Assembly: GCF_041080655.1 (NCBI RefSeq)
Contig: NZ_CP163525.1
Span: 8,680,001 to 8,744,000 of the forward strand
Length of the DNA: 64,000 nucleotides
Reading direction: 5' to 3'
DNA from: Streptomyces sp. CG4
GTDB lineage: Bacteria > Actinomycetota > Actinomycetes > Streptomycetales > Streptomycetaceae
Shown here: positions 41,709 to 50,618 of the stretch, one piece after another
Layout of the letters: the number at the start of each line of letters is the position of its first letter
Numbering within the stretch: position 1 is the first letter of the stretch
Program-made: the position numbers and the translations under genes
Notes under the pieces: model-generated
Database searches by the model: none
What the model was told of the DNA's origin: nothing
The model's input: the letters and a program-made list of their open reading frames with translations, nothing else

Positions 41709-43328
41709 CTACAACATCGCCTTCTGGGGCTGCGTGGCGACGACGATGACGGTGGTGGTGCCGGCGGTCAGGGCCGACTTGAACTCGCGCTCCAGGTCCT
41801 CGGTGGTATCCACGTCGACCGCGCGGCATCCGAAGCCGCGGGCGACGGAGGCGATGTCGAGCCCGGGCAGGTCGAGCCCGGGCACCCCGGGGGTCTCCTC
41901 CAGCACGGCGAACGACTTGAGGATGGAGTACTCCTGGTTGCGCATGACGACGTAGACGATCGGGAGGTTGTGCTGGGCGGCCGTGTAGATGGCCTGCACG
42001 GAGTACTGGAAGGAGCCGTCGCCGATCAGGCCGATCACCGGCCGTTCGGCGCCCCTGTCCCAGTCGCCGAGCGCGACGCCCACGGCGGCCGGGGTGCCCC
42101 AGCCGATGCCTCCGCTGGCCGTGGCGAAGAACGATCCGGTCCGGTTGGTGGGGAGCCACTCGATCTGCTGCGCCATCGTGGAGGTCGACTCGTTGACGAT
42201 GACCGCGTCGGCCGGCCGGACCCTGCTGAGGGTGGCGTACACCTCCGGCGGGGTGAGCGGGGTGTTCGGCGCCTGGGGGAGCTCGCGGGGCCGCGGCATC
42301 GGTTCCGGCGCGGTCCGCGCCGAACCCTCAGCGACCATGTCCAGGAGCAGCTCGATCGCCGTCTTGGGATCGCCCAGGAGGCTGTCGCCGACGCGCGCCC
42401 CCGCGGCCACCGCCGGGTTGCCGGTGATCTGCAGCAGCTCCGTGCCCTCCGGCAGGTACGGCCCGGGCACGTAGGGGTAGTAGCGGAACACCTCCGCGCC
42501 GATCACGACCACCAGGTCGTGGCCCGTCAACCGATCGCTGATGGTCTTGACCGACATGCCGAGCGGGCCGCCGAAGAGGGGGTGGTCCTCGGGGAAGGAA
42601 GCCCGGTCCAGCAGCGGGGCGCCGTAGACGGCCGCGCGCAGCTTCTCCGCCAGCGCGACGGCCGCGTCCCAGCCACCGGCCCGGTCCACCTCCGGACCGA
42701 AGACCAGCGCGGGACGACGGCTGGCCGAGATGCGATCGGCGAACATGCGCAGCCGAGCGGTGTCGGGGGCGACGCGGTCGCTGACCGTCCGCACCCGGGT
42801 GAAGCCGGACAGGGGCCGCTTCCAGTCGTCCATCGGAATCGACAGGTACACCGGGCCCGTCGGCGGCTGCAGCGCCTCCGCGTAGGCCCGCATGAAGGCT
42901 TCGGGTACATCTTCGGCGCGAGCGGGTTCGTACGACCATTTCACCCACGGCTTGGGCAGCGTGACGGCCTCTCGGTTGCCGAGATACGGGTCGCCGATCA
43001 CCAGCTCCCGGTGCTGCTGGCCGGAGGTGATGATCAGGGGTGTGTTGCCGTGGTAGGCCGCCACCAGGTTGCCCACCGCGTTTCCCATCCCGGCCGAGGA
43101 GTGCAGGTTGACCAGCGCGGGTCGGCCGGTGACTTGGGCGAAGGTGTCGGCCATCGCGATGACGGAAGCCTCCTGCAGTGCCAGGACGTAGGTGAAGTCC
43201 TCGGGGAATTCCTGCAGGAACGGCTGCTCGGTGGAACCGGGGTTACCGAAGACCGTGGTGAGTTTCAGGGTTCGCAGCAGGTCGTAGGTCACGCTGCGGA
43301 CGGTGGACTTCTCAGTCATGGTTGCCAT
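41709..43328 (-). CDS. mdlC: Benzoylformate decarboxylase (ThDP-dependent)
   Basis: 539 residues from ATG 43328, just after AAGGAG; ATG 43319 is an alternative. The ThDP PYR domain has FGNPGSTEQPF with Ser32, activating Glu53 in LALQEAS, and His76 in NLHSSAG. His in FPEDHPLFGG corresponds to the second active-site His. The PP domain has the GDGSF...N cofactor motif. This Ser/His/His set is characteristic of MdlC, which converts benzoylformate to benzaldehyde. It lies downstream of a hydroxy-acid oxidase in the same direction and upstream of an SDR, giving a mandelate-type route. Confidence 0.88.
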   Translation of the reverse strand: MATMTEKSTVRSVTYDLLRTLKLTTVFGNPGSTEQPFLQEFPEDFTYVLALQEASVIAMADTFAQVTGRPALVNLHSSAGMGNAVGNLVAAYHGNTPLIITSGQQHRELVIGDPYLGNREAVTLPKPWVKWSYEPARAEDVPEAFMRAYAEALQPPTGPVYLSIPMDDWKRPLSGFTRVRTVSDRVAPDTARLRMFADRISASRRPALVFGPEVDRAGGWDAAVALAEKLRAAVYGAPLLDRASFPEDHPLFGGPLGMSVKTISDRLTGHDLVVVIGAEVFRYYPYVPGPYLPEGTELLQITGNPAVAAGARVGDSLLGDPKTAIELLLDMVAEGSARTAPEPMPRPRELPQAPNTPLTPPEVYATLSRVRPADAVIVNESTSTMAQQIEWLPTNRTGSFFATASGGIGWGTPAAVGVALGDWDRGAERPVIGLIGDGSFQYSVQAIYTAAQHNLPIVYVVMRNQEYSILKSFAVLEETPGVPGLDLPGLDIASVARGFGCRAVDVDTTEDLEREFKSALTAGTTTVIVVATQPQKAML

Positions 43329-43472
43329 CGACTCCTTGCTGGGGCTGGGTTTCTGGTGCGACGGGTCTGGTGGAGGGGTGCGCGCTATTCCATGCGGTGC
43401 CGAGTGCCGTCTTCGGCGTCGTGGGGTGCCGGAAGCGTGCGCCAATCCGATCCTGCTGCACAAATAGGTACT

Positions 43473-43482
43473 TGTCATGACA
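43473..43482. promoter_or_regulatory. TGTCATGACA palindrome upstream of benzoylformate decarboxylase
   Basis: A perfect 10-bp palindrome lies in an AT-rich patch (43466-43490, rare in this window), about 145 bp before the decarboxylase start. The patch is likely a promoter with an operator for the minus-strand genes. Confidence 0.4.
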
Positions 43483-43608
43483 TATAAACCGTCCGGTGAC
43501 GAGCCTGATGGGGGGCTGGGCCCAGGTCGCTGAGGACGTGGACCATGGCCGACCACTCGGTGAGCGAGGTACCGCCGATGCGTCCGTCCCGCGATTGGTC
43601 GGCGGCTG

Positions 43609-44769
43609 TCAGGTGAGGCGGCGGAGGGCCTCGGGAGCGAGGTCGGCGAGGGTGGGATAGCCGTCGACAGCCATGATCAGGTCTGCTTCGGCGAGCAGGG
43701 ACCTCAGGACGTGGACGACGCCGGCCTCGCCGCCGTAGGCGAGGCCGTACGCGTAGGGGCGGCCAATGCCGACGGCGGAGGCGCCCAGGGCGATGGCCTT
43801 GATGATGTCGGCTCCCGTGCGGACACCGGAGTCGAACAGGACGGGAGTGCCGTCGGCGGCCTGGACCACGCTGGGCAGGACGTCGAGGGCGGGCAGGCCG
43901 CCGTTGGCCTGGCGGCCGCCGTGGTTGGAGCAGTAGATGCCGTCCACGCCGCCGTCCTTGGCGCGGCGGACGTCGTCGGGGTGGCAGATGCCCTTCAGGA
44001 TCAGCGGCAGGTCGGTGATCGAGCGCAGCCAGGACAGGTCGTCCCAGGTGAGCGGGTTGCCGAAGATCCGCACCCATTCGGCGACCGCGGCCGCCGGGTC
44101 GTCCTCCGGGCTGCGGGCGAGGCGGGCGCGGAAGACGGGGTCGCTGGTGTAGTTGGTCAGGCAGTTCCCGCGCAGCTGGGGGAAGTTGCTGACGGCGAGG
44201 TCGCGGGGGCGCCAGCCGGTGATCCAGGTGTCCAGGGTGACCACGATGCCCTTGAAGCCGGCCTTCTCGGCCCGGTGCACCAGGCTCTCGGCCAGCTCCC
44301 GGTCGGTGGGCGTGTAGAGCTGGAAGAAGCCCGGGGTGGCGCCGAACTCGGCGGCGACCTCCTCCAGTGGATCGACGGTCAGGGTGGAGGCGACCATCGG
44401 CACGCCGGTGCGGGCGGCGGCACGGGCCGTGGCGAGATCGCCGTGGCCGTCCTGCGCGCACAGCCCGATCACGCCGACCGGGGCCATGAACAGCGGTGAG
44501 GGCAGGCGCATCCCGAACAGGTCGACGGACAGATCCCGGTCCGTGGCCCCCACTATCATCCGCGGGACGAGGCCCCAGCGTTCGAACGCGGTGACGTTGG
44601 CCCGCTGGGTGCGCTCGTCGCCGGCTCCGGCCATGACGTAGGAGCGCACGGAGGCGGGCATCGCGGCCTGAGCCAGCGGCTCCAGCTCGTCGTAGGTCAT
44701 CGGGAAGCGCGGCACCACCCCGCGCAGCCCGTCCATGTAGATCTCGTCCTGATAGTCGCCGTACGCCAT
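43609..44769 (-). CDS. FMN-dependent alpha-hydroxy-acid oxidase (lactate 2-monooxygenase/mandelate oxidase type)
   Basis: 386 residues from ATG 44769. The beginning MAYGDYQDEIYMDGL is typical of lactate 2-monooxygenases. The FMN barrel has PLFMAPVGVIGL, the LILKGI lysine, catalytic His and Arg in CSNHGGRQANGG, and LFDSGVRTGADIIKAIALGA. Members oxidise lactate, mandelate or similar 2-hydroxy acids. The benzoylformate decarboxylase downstream argues for mandelate-like substrates. The 280-bp gap to that gene contains its own promoter-like patch, so the two may be separately started. Confidence 0.88.
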   Translation of the reverse strand: MAYGDYQDEIYMDGLRGVVPRFPMTYDELEPLAQAAMPASVRSYVMAGAGDERTQRANVTAFERWGLVPRMIVGATDRDLSVDLFGMRLPSPLFMAPVGVIGLCAQDGHGDLATARAAARTGVPMVASTLTVDPLEEVAAEFGATPGFFQLYTPTDRELAESLVHRAEKAGFKGIVVTLDTWITGWRPRDLAVSNFPQLRGNCLTNYTSDPVFRARLARSPEDDPAAAVAEWVRIFGNPLTWDDLSWLRSITDLPLILKGICHPDDVRRAKDGGVDGIYCSNHGGRQANGGLPALDVLPSVVQAADGTPVLFDSGVRTGADIIKAIALGASAVGIGRPYAYGLAYGGEAGVVHVLRSLLAEADLIMAVDGYPTLADLAPEALRRLT

Positions 44770-44876
44770 GGTCCGGCCCTCCTCACGCTCGACAGGTGCG
44801 GGCCCCTGAAGTCCACAATGGGAGAGTGACGCGTGAAAGCCGCCAAACGCAGGATTCTGCCTCGCGGGAGGGGACC

Positions 44877-45911
44877 ATGCAGGATGATGCACCAGCGCTG
44901 CTGACAGAGGACGACCTGGCACTGATCAACGCCCTGCAGCTGCAGCCGCGGGCCTCATGGACCGAGCTCGGGCGTGCCCTGGAGGTCGACCCGGTCACCG
45001 TCGCCCGCCGCTTCGGCCGCCTGTCCGAGCAGGGCGCCGCCTGGGTGGGATTCTCACCCGGCCCACGCCTGTTCGAGCAGATCTGCGTGGCCTTCGTCGT
45101 GATCGACTGCGCTCCCGGCGCCACCACCGGGGTCGCCCAGGCACTGAGCGCCCACCCCCACATGCTCACGATCGAGCGCGCGGCCGCCGGCCACGACATC
45201 CTCGCCATCGCCGCCACCCGCGACCTGCCGGCCCTCTCCCGCTACACCCTCGACCTGCTCCCGCATCTTCCCGGCATCACCGCCGTGGAGGTCCGGATCG
45301 TCACCCACATGTTCACCGAGGGCGGCCGGTGGCGCATCGCCGCCCTGGACCCCGCCCAGCGTGCCCAGCTGACCGGCCCGCCCCCGGCCCAGACCCCTGT
45401 CGCCCCGGGCGAGATCACGCCCTTCGACCGCGCCCTCATCACCCGGCTCGCCCACGACGGCCGCGCGCCCTATCAGACTCTGGCGAGCGACCTCGGCGTC
45501 AGCCTCAACACCGCAAAACGCCGCACCGAACAGCTCACCCGACGCGGCCTGCTGCGGTTCCGCTGCGACTTCGCCCGCCCCCTCGGTGGCTGGCCCGTCG
45601 CGGCCACCCTCTGGGCCAGAGTCCCGCCCGCCGATCTCCCCGAGATCGGCCACGCCCTCGTCCGTCTGCCCGAGACCCGTAACTGCGCCGCCGTCAGCGG
45701 CCCTCACAACCTCATCCTCCAGGCCAGCCTGCACTCCGTCAGCGACGTCCTGCGCCTGGAGACCCAGCTCGCCACCGCCCACCCGAGCCTCGACATCGTC
45801 GACCGCGTCATCGCCCTTCGCCAGGACAAGCTGATGGGGCGCCTCCTGGACCCCCACGGCCGCTCCGTCGGTATCGTCCCGCCCGACTTCTGGTCGGAGC
45901 CGGAGATGTGA
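44877..45911 (+). CDS. Double-module Lrp/AsnC-type regulator
   Basis: 344 residues, about twice the usual Lrp length. Two HTH modules are visible: LTEDDLALINALQLQPRASW near residue 9 and ITPFDRALITRLAHDGRAPY near 180. Each is followed by a RAM-like ligand-binding beta region. The ATG follows CGGGAGGGG. It is divergent from the hydroxy-acid oxidase and the likely controller of the mandelate-type genes. Tandem Lrp proteins of this kind are frequent in Streptomyces. Confidence 0.88.
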   Translation: MQDDAPALLTEDDLALINALQLQPRASWTELGRALEVDPVTVARRFGRLSEQGAAWVGFSPGPRLFEQICVAFVVIDCAPGATTGVAQALSAHPHMLTIERAAAGHDILAIAATRDLPALSRYTLDLLPHLPGITAVEVRIVTHMFTEGGRWRIAALDPAQRAQLTGPPPAQTPVAPGEITPFDRALITRLAHDGRAPYQTLASDLGVSLNTAKRRTEQLTRRGLLRFRCDFARPLGGWPVAATLWARVPPADLPEIGHALVRLPETRNCAAVSGPHNLILQASLHSVSDVLRLETQLATAHPSLDIVDRVIALRQDKLMGRLLDPHGRSVGIVPPDFWSEPEM

Positions 45912-46055
45912 CTCATACGGTGCACCGAGCTGCCGACTCCTCCACGTTCGTCGGGGCCCAGCGTGCCTACGGCCATGTCGCGCTGAAAGCGTCAACAGTA
46001 GACGTGCGTGAGGCGGTATTGGACGGCACCTGGCTCACTGGGACAGCAGGAGACA

Positions 46056-46200
46056 ATGAGCGACCTGGTCTCGGATGTCCTCGAAGCCCATGGCGACGTG
46101 GAGCGGTGGCGGCCACGCTTCGTGACCGCCCCAGCTGCCCAGTATGTGTACGACTTCGCGGAAGCGTCTTCTGATATCTACGCGACCCGATCCGCGAGGA
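46056..46200 (+). pseudogene. Remnant of a small conserved Streptomyces gene
   Basis: An ATG after AGGAG opens MSDLVSDVLEAHGDVERWR, the start of a protein type common in Streptomyces. After about 20 codons the sequence no longer looks like it, and the frame runs into the 3' end of the opposite-strand NAD(P)-binding gene. The stretch 45912-46055 shows no gene. Confidence 0.4.
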
Positions 46201-46207
46201 TTCGGCT

Positions 46208-47137
46208 TCAGGGACTGAGCAGGCCGGGGTTCTCACGGACGTATTCGGCCACCCCGGTAGGAGGCCGCCCTGTGACCTGCTCGACGCCGTCCGCCTTGCG
46301 GTCGTATCGATTCTCCGCGTGAAGGCGAGCCATGGTGGAGATGTGCTGGAAGACGTGGTCCGGCAGCCCCAGCGGTCTGAGGTCGTCGTCGATCCATTCC
46401 TGCAGGCCGACGTCGGTGTAACTGACCGGCTGGTCCAGAGCTGTGGAAACCTCCTCCGCCATGGCGGAGATGTCCTCCGAGCGGGGGCCGGTCAGCTCAT
46501 AGATGCGGCCGGTGTGCCGGGACGGATCGGCCAGGATCTCCGCCACGACCGCGGCGACGTCCCCGGCTGCCACGGGGGAGGTTTTCGCCTGGCCGAAGGG
46601 CAGTCTGATGCTTCCGCCCTTCGCGATCGAGGAGAAGCCGACACGGAACAGCGGGTTCTCCATGAACACGGTGGGCCTGATCTGGACGACGGGCAGGCCT
46701 GACCAGCCGAGGACCTGCTCCACCAGCCAGTGGTGCCGCTGCTGCACAGACTCGGAGTCGCTGGTGAGGTCCATCTCGGAGACGGTCAGCTGCGACATGT
46801 TCACGAACGCTTCCAGGCGCCCGTACGCACGCGCCACGGCCGCCACCGTCATGGCAGCCTCCAGATACCGCGCCGACACGCCCATGCCGAAGTACATCCG
46901 TCCGCAACCGGACAGGGCGTCAGCCACATCGCCCGCACGCGTGAGGTCTCCGACGACGACCTCGGCACCCGTCGCGCGCAGCGCCTCCGCCCGTTCGTCG
47001 TCACGACGCACCATGGCTCGCACGGGCAGGTCCCGTTGCCGGAGAATTTCGACCACGGTTCGTCCGACGGCGCCGACGCTACCCGCCGCGCCCGTCACCA
47101 GCAGGGGGAGCACGCTGCCTTTCGGGGTGCGGTCCAT
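46208..47137 (-). CDS. NmrA-like NAD(P)-binding protein
   Basis: 309 residues from ATG 47137. The Rossmann opening VTGAAGSVGAVGRTVVEILR, RAMVRRDDERAEALRATGAE, VVVGDLTRAGDVADAL and the closing helical domain match the atypical SDR group (NmrA/QOR2 type). The catalytic Tyr-Lys pair is missing. Such proteins act as redox sensors or quinone reductases. Ribosome site weak. It is followed in the same direction upstream by medium-chain reductases, suggesting a redox-stress neighbourhood. Confidence 0.82.
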   Translation of the reverse strand: MDRTPKGSVLPLLVTGAAGSVGAVGRTVVEILRQRDLPVRAMVRRDDERAEALRATGAEVVVGDLTRAGDVADALSGCGRMYFGMGVSARYLEAAMTVAAVARAYGRLEAFVNMSQLTVSEMDLTSDSESVQQRHHWLVEQVLGWSGLPVVQIRPTVFMENPLFRVGFSSIAKGGSIRLPFGQAKTSPVAAGDVAAVVAEILADPSRHTGRIYELTGPRSEDISAMAEEVSTALDQPVSYTDVGLQEWIDDDLRPLGLPDHVFQHISTMARLHAENRYDRKADGVEQVTGRPPTGVAEYVRENPGLLSP

Positions 47138-47398
47138 AGAAGCAGCCTGCGGTGCACATCGCCGGCGCGCAAACCGGAGGCCGACAGGCCCTCGGCGCTG
47201 CGACGTTGACACTGATCTTCGGGGAAGAAGGGGCCGAACTGGTAGATCCATCCCGGCCGGGCTGCTGACCGGGGAGGCGGCAGCCCATTCGGGGGAACGG
47301 CCCGGCTCCGGCAACGCAGTGTGATCATGGATGGTGACGACGGCCAGGATGGCGGGCGTGCCAATGGTCGCACGATGTGTCCGCACGGGCAGTGGCAG

Positions 47399-48406
47399 CT
47401 ACCAAGGGCTGACGAGGACGGTGCCGACCTTGCCGGGCCGTACTGCGTGTTCAACGGCGTCGGCGAGTGCGCCGAGGCCGTACGTGGCAGCCACTTCGAA
47501 CTGGTCCTTGAGCGCCAGCGCGATCAGCTTCGCAGCGGCGACGTCGGATGCCCGCCTCTCGGCGGAGACCTCGGACAGCCACCGGCCGATGTTCTTGCCC
47601 CGCAGCGTCAGCGATGTGTGCAGCAGCTTCGACGCGTGCACCGAGATCGGCTCCTGGGCGATCTGCCCGTAGCTGACCAGCTTCCCGCCCGGCGTCAACA
47701 GGTCCAGAAGGCTCTCCGCCAGCTTCCCGCCGATCGGGTCGAAGGCCACACTCACCGGGCGGCCGGCGGCCGCCCCGCGGACCTCGTCGTCCCAGCCTGG
47801 ATGCTCGGTCGACACGACCGGGACGTCCGGGAACCGCTTGCGCAGCTCGGCGGCGCCTCGGTCGCTGCGGACGACGTTGATGAGGCCGAGGCCCTGGAGT
47901 TCGCACGTGCCGGTCACCAGCCGCCCGACCGACGAGCCGGCAGCGGTCTGCACCAGAACACCGTCGTATCCGATGGCCTGGTGCTCCTCCGCCTCACGGC
48001 GCAGCATGACCGCGGTAAGTGGATTCACCAGCATCTGCGCGGCGACCTCGTCCGACAGCTCGTCCGGTACGGCGACGACCACGTCGGCGTTCGCCACGAT
48101 CCACTGGGACCACGCACCTGGCTGAGGGAAGACCGTTACGCGCCCGCCGACTTCGACACCTGGGGCCACGCGCGCATGTGGCCCTATTGCCTCCACAACG
48201 CCCGTGGCCTCGACACCGGCTGGAACCGGCTGTGCATCTTTCCCCGGGTAGGCCGCGACGGCCTGCAGATCACCAGGGTGCACCGGGAATGCCGTGGTAC
48301 GGATGAGGACCTGACCACTCCCCGGTGCTGCCGGCTCCTGCTCCTCGATGACGGTCAGGACGTCGGCAGGCAGCCCCCCACGGGCGTAGACGACACGACG
48401 GTTCAT
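47399..48406 (-). CDS. Zinc-independent medium-chain (quinone oxidoreductase-like) dehydrogenase
   Basis: 335 residues. The GroES-like domain (1-115) starts MNRRVVYARGGLPADVL and lacks the catalytic zinc Cys/His set. The cofactor domain has VLVQTAAGSSVGRLVTGTC (Gly-Ser loop), GGKLVSYG and a long C-terminal part. Such NADPH quinone or enone reductases detoxify reactive carbonyls. It is oriented with the adjacent F420-reductase-like gene and a second MDR, forming a redox gene group at 47.4-50.1 kb. Confidence 0.87.
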   Translation of the reverse strand: MNRRVVYARGGLPADVLTVIEEQEPAAPGSGQVLIRTTAFPVHPGDLQAVAAYPGKDAQPVPAGVEATGVVEAIGPHARVAPGVEVGGRVTVFPQPGAWSQWIVANADVVVAVPDELSDEVAAQMLVNPLTAVMLRREAEEHQAIGYDGVLVQTAAGSSVGRLVTGTCELQGLGLINVVRSDRGAAELRKRFPDVPVVSTEHPGWDDEVRGAAAGRPVSVAFDPIGGKLAESLLDLLTPGGKLVSYGQIAQEPISVHASKLLHTSLTLRGKNIGRWLSEVSAERRASDVAAAKLIALALKDQFEVAATYGLGALADAVEHAVRPGKVGTVLVSPW

Positions 48407-48452
48407 GGTTCTCCTCCCTCGCGACGAGTGTGCGAAGAGCTGGGCGGCGGCG

Positions 48453-49070
48453 TCAGCCGACGTCCTGCAGCAGCAAGTGCCTCGCGCTGAGCGCTCCGTC
48501 CAACTGCATCAGTCGCCCGCCCTCACGCAGGCCGCCGAGGTCCAGGGCGGCGAAGCCGAATTCGCAGAGCAATCCGGCTACGGTTGCCTTTGCATCGGTG
48601 TCGTCACCCGCGTAGAAGGCCACTTGCCGGCCTTCGGCATGCCGGGGGTCCGCAGCGATGAAGGGGGCGAACAGGGTGTTGAGAGCCTTCACGACCCGGG
48701 CTCCGGGTAGGTGCTCGGCGACCCACTCGCTGCCCGTGAGGTCACCGACGTCGTACCTGCCCCGCCAGGGGTTGGCCGCAGCGAACTGATTGGTCGTGTC
48801 GACGACGATCTTTCCGGACCAGTCGGTGAGGCCGGTCAGTTTCGGCACGGCGAAGAACGGCACCGAGAGGAACACGAGCCCCGGCTCGGCCGCTTCCTCG
48901 GCCGTCGCTGCGCGGGCCATCCGCCCCAGCTTGGTCACGAGGGCTTGGAGGGTATAGGGGCCCCGGCTGTTGCCGATGACCACCTCATGGCCGTGGCGGA
49001 CGGCCTGGTCGGCGACCGCCTGGCCCACCTCTCCTGCACCGAGTACGCCAATGATGTTGTGTGGGGTCAT
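48453..49070 (-). CDS. NADPH-dependent F420 reductase-like protein
   Basis: 205 residues. The opening NIIGVLGAGEVGQAVADQAV is a G-x-G-x-x-G nucleotide loop, then GHEVVIGNSRGP binds the phosphate. GLVFLSVPFFAVPKLTG and KIVVDTTNQF follow, then a KALNTL dimer helix. This is the NADP_oxidoreductase/Fno-like family, which in many actinobacteria lacks proven F420 activity. It lies between two medium-chain reductases in the same direction. Confidence 0.85.
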   Translation of the reverse strand: MTPHNIIGVLGAGEVGQAVADQAVRHGHEVVIGNSRGPYTLQALVTKLGRMARAATAEEAAEPGLVFLSVPFFAVPKLTGLTDWSGKIVVDTTNQFAAANPWRGRYDVGDLTGSEWVAEHLPGARVVKALNTLFAPFIAADPRHAEGRQVAFYAGDDTDAKATVAGLLCEFGFAALDLGGLREGGRLMQLDGALSARHLLLQDVG

Positions 49071-49147
49071 GGTGCTGTTCCTTGATCGTGTGCAAAGACC
49101 ATTCGGTTGCCCGACACCGGCTCGTGTGCACTTTCGTTCATCGGCCG

Positions 49148-50122
49148 CTACGCGCGCTGGGGGTTGAAGTCCAAAAGGACTTTGCCGTTGTCGTGCAGGT
49201 ACGCAAGGGCCTTGGCGAAGTCCCTGGCCTTGTAGACGGGAGCGGAGGGCAACGTCAGCCTGCCATCGGCGACCAGTTGCGCGGACTCTGCGCTCAGGGC
49301 CGGATGACGGGGCAGATACTCGTCGTCATACATCCAGAACTCCGTTGTGGTGATGTTCTTGGTCCGCAACATGTCCTGATCGGGGGCGAAGGGCTCGCCA
49401 CTCATGTAGCCGTAGATCACCAGCAGGGCACCCTCGGCCAACACGTCCAGCAGCAGTGAGGTGGCCTCTCCGCTGACGCCGTCGAGTCCCAGCAGCACCG
49501 GATCGTCGCCGATGATCGCACGCACCCGTGCGGCCACGTCCGGATGATCGACGAGCACGATGTCAGCGCCCAGTTCTTCGATCTCGGTGACCAGCTTCTC
49601 TCGGCGGACGATGTTGATCGTGCGAAGCCCGCGCTCCTTGGCGAAAGCGATGACGGAACGGCCGACCCCACTGTTCGCCGCGTTCTGCACCACCCACGAG
49701 CCGGCGGGCAGGTCGCGCGACTCCACAAGGAGCGCTCCGGTGATGGGATTAATCGTGAGCATCGCGGCCTGGTCGAGGCTGATGGCCTTGTCGACGACCG
49801 TCAGCTTCGCGGCCTCCGCCAGGACCTGCTCGGACCAGGCGAAGGTGCCGAAGGGAAGCAGGACCGTGTCGCCGGGGCGGACGTCGGTGATGTCCGCGCC
49901 CACGGCCAGGACCGTGCCGGCACCCTCATTGCCGATGACGCTCGGCAGTACCGGGCGGACCGGATAGACGCCCTTCGCCAAGAGCAGGTCGTGGTGGTCG
50001 AGGGGGGCGTACTCGACCTGGATCAGCGCCTGGCCGGCGGCGGGAGCCGGTGGCTCGGGAACGTCGACCACCTTCAGGCTCTGCTCAGGCTCCCCGAACT
50101 GAACGAGATGAATCGCGATCAT
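49148..50122 (-). CDS. Medium-chain reductase (enoyl reductase/quinone reductase-like)
   Basis: 324 residues from ATG 50122 behind AGGAGA. It begins MIAIHLVQFGEPEQSLKVVD. The substrate domain has DHHDLLLAKG and NEGAGTVLAVG, and the cofactor domain has WVVQNAANSGVGRSVIAFAK, the mitochondrial enoyl-reductase-like NSGVG variant, then TINIVRREKL. No zinc ligands are seen. A possible upstream in-frame peptide (from 50284, Cys-rich) precedes it but lacks support as part of the protein. Confidence 0.87.
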   Translation of the reverse strand: MIAIHLVQFGEPEQSLKVVDVPEPPAPAAGQALIQVEYAPLDHHDLLLAKGVYPVRPVLPSVIGNEGAGTVLAVGADITDVRPGDTVLLPFGTFAWSEQVLAEAAKLTVVDKAISLDQAAMLTINPITGALLVESRDLPAGSWVVQNAANSGVGRSVIAFAKERGLRTINIVRREKLVTEIEELGADIVLVDHPDVAARVRAIIGDDPVLLGLDGVSGEATSLLLDVLAEGALLVIYGYMSGEPFAPDQDMLRTKNITTTEFWMYDDEYLPRHPALSAESAQLVADGRLTLPSAPVYKARDFAKALAYLHDNGKVLLDFNPQRA

Positions 50123-50618
50123 GTAACTCGTCTCCTGGCAGTCTTGCGGTGAAGCCGCTCCCAGCGGTGGGGGAGGGGTGACCAAAGCAAGATCGGCAGT
50201 CGCAGCGAAGCCGAGCGCCACGCAACATGACTGCTGCAACAGAGTCAGACCTGCCGCATTGGCAGGCGGTGCCTGTGTACACATGCTGTCACCTCCGGCG
50301 TAGCGCCACATCACGTGCAGTTCGTGGTTGCGCTCCGCGCACGAACACGTGATCGCTGGAGATCAGGCGGGTCTGGGGCGTGCAAGAAGCCGTTGCATCG
50401 CCATCAAGGCGGTGATCAGATCACATGACGGTGCCGCAGGGCGGACAGCCACAGCGGGCGAGGCCACAACCGCCCGAGTGGCTCGCCGGCGCCTTGCTCC
50501 AACAAAGTCAGTAGTGGCCAGCTGAGATTGGGTCTCGCAAGATTTTCGTGACGAGGTGACCGTCGGTGACGGCCTCATGCGAGCAGGACGCCGTGTCGGT
50601 ACCGTCCGAACGGCCCGG
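50123..50618. other. Upstream region with solo IS-end copy
   Basis: About 500 bases between the reductase start and the MerR stop. A minus-strand in-frame leader (ANAAGLTLLQQSCCVALG) could be a regulatory peptide but has no independent evidence. The main feature is the first copy of a 31-bp repeat at 50530-50560. Confidence 0.4.
50530..50560 (+). repeat. 31-bp direct repeat, copy 1 (solo ISL3-type end)
   Basis: Identical to 52471-52501. The flanking bases before it are also partly alike (GGCCA..TGA.AT). The second copy precedes the ISL3-family transposase remnant and looks like its left end, so this one is likely an isolated end left by an older insertion or recombination. Confidence 0.8.

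Noticed and set aside
50123..50314. Cys-rich N-terminal extension of the reductase at 49148-50122
   Set aside because: The internal ATG at 50122 has an AGGAGA site and begins exactly where the family begins; the extension has no ribosome site.
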